Assembly (NCBI GenBank): GCA_963745865.1
Contig: CAVUYZ010000009.1
Location: 1 to 24,311, forward strand
DNA: 24,311 bases
Direction of reading: 5' to 3'
Source: JAHEDH01 sp963745865
GTDB taxonomy: Bacteria > Actinomycetota > Acidimicrobiia > Spongiisociales > ZC4RG35
A program made the translations under genes and the position numbers. Shown here in pieces: positions 23,946-24,311 of this stretch. Every line of letters starts with the position of its first letter. Position 1 is the stretch's first letter. Below the pieces are notes generated by a model. That model did not search any database. It had not been told where the DNA came from and saw only the letters and a program-made list of their open reading frames with translations.

Positions 23946-24311
23946 TTAGTGGCTGAAGCTGGCGGTGAGCACCCCGTTGGGGTCGCCGCCCGGACCAACA
24001 TCGAGCGCACCTGCGCCAATCGTCAACACCCACTGAGTGTCCGGACTGGTGTCGTTTTGGTATGGGGAAACTGATCCGATTTGATCCGTCGATGAAGGGA
24101 CGAGGAACACCGGAGCGCACTGGCCTTCAGGTCGGGCTGGTCACAGTGCTGAATCTGTATGTCGGCAAGAGTCGCCCCAGCAGTCGTAGGAAGCATCCAT
24201 GATCAAATGTGACCAGAATGCCCGCCCGTAGTCGGCTCCGGTCATTCGTACTCATTAACTGCGACCTCAGTAATCGAGATCGCCACCGGCGTGTCCACGT
24301 CCAGCGCCGAT
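23946..24311 (-). pseudogene. Disrupted coding remnant, minus strand, partial at window end
   Basis: Protein-like segments occur in successive frames but no single frame spans the region. From the window end, ALDVDTPVAISITEVAVNEYE stops at TGA 24244-24242. An overlapping ATG at 24245 opens MTGADYGRAFWSHLIMDASY and on to a TGA at 24143-24141. The same frame then reads QCAPVFLVPSSTDQIGSVSP and WVLTIGAGALDVGPGGDPNG to the TAA at 23946. An alternative frame gives AGATLADIQIQHCDQPDLKA across the middle. I do not recognise the family; the pieces look like a beta-rich secreted domain. Base composition is visibly less G+C-rich than elsewhere. It is either a decaying gene or low-quality sequence near a contig end. 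Besides this I see nothing in the stretch. Confidence 0.45.

Noticed and set aside
24141..24244. Recoding of TGA as a sense codon
   Set aside because: TGA serves as the normal stop for many intact genes in the window, so in-frame TGAs in the tail region indicate disruption.

Overview
The window is G+C-rich, with strongly G/C-biased third codon positions, several GTG starts, weak or absent Shine-Dalgarno sites at some promoters, and secreted proteins ending in S-layer-homology (SLH) type repeats. This suggests an actinobacterium outside the classic model genera, most likely an Acidimicrobiia-like lineage. That placement is an inference from gene content, not a measured phylogeny. No rRNA, tRNA, CRISPR array, transposase or phage gene was found.

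Positions 1-8186 hold a propionyl-CoA/methylmalonyl-CoA block. A dienelactone-hydrolase-fold protein is followed by birA on the minus strand and, divergently, the carboxyltransferase (pccB) and the biotin carboxylase/BCCP subunit of an acyl-CoA carboxylase. BirA would attach biotin to the BCCP domain. Convergent to these lies a minus-strand operon: a methylmalonyl-CoA mutase catalytic subunit without its B12 domain, a flavoprotein of the quinone-reductase type broken by a single-base frameshift, and a 30-residue membrane miniprotein. The two convergent blocks meet at a highly palindromic element (4996-5121).

Positions 8312-12677 hold a bifunctional PBP1A-type peptidoglycan synthase with PASTA domains, a PAS protein coupled to an MBL-fold hydrolase (GTGA overlap), and a small unknown protein driven by what looks like a leaderless promoter with operator-like palindromes.

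Positions 12684-23898 are an envelope region. A minus-strand operon encodes a peptidoglycan amidase (frameshifted in this sequence), a SpoIID-type glycan cleaving enzyme whose domain is circularly permuted, and a Wzx-like flippase. The amidase and SpoIID proteins each end in three SLH-like repeats. Upstream is an O-antigen ligase/Wzy-like polymerase, and divergent to it a secreted metzincin-like protease also with three SLH-like repeats. An ECF sigma factor overlaps by 80 nt with a preceding single-pass membrane protein that resembles an anti-sigma factor. Divergent from these is an ExoA-like glycosyltransferase ending in a strong terminator. Together these genes would build, cut and decorate the cell surface.

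The last about 370 bases (23936-24311) contain remnants of a minus-strand coding sequence split across frames, at lower G+C.

The strongest leads are the SLH-tethered amidase plus permuted SpoIID pair, which resembles the SpoIIP/SpoIID machine of endospore formers; two unusual multi-hairpin elements between convergent genes; the membrane miniprotein; and a set of promoters with -10 boxes 6-7 nt from the start codon.
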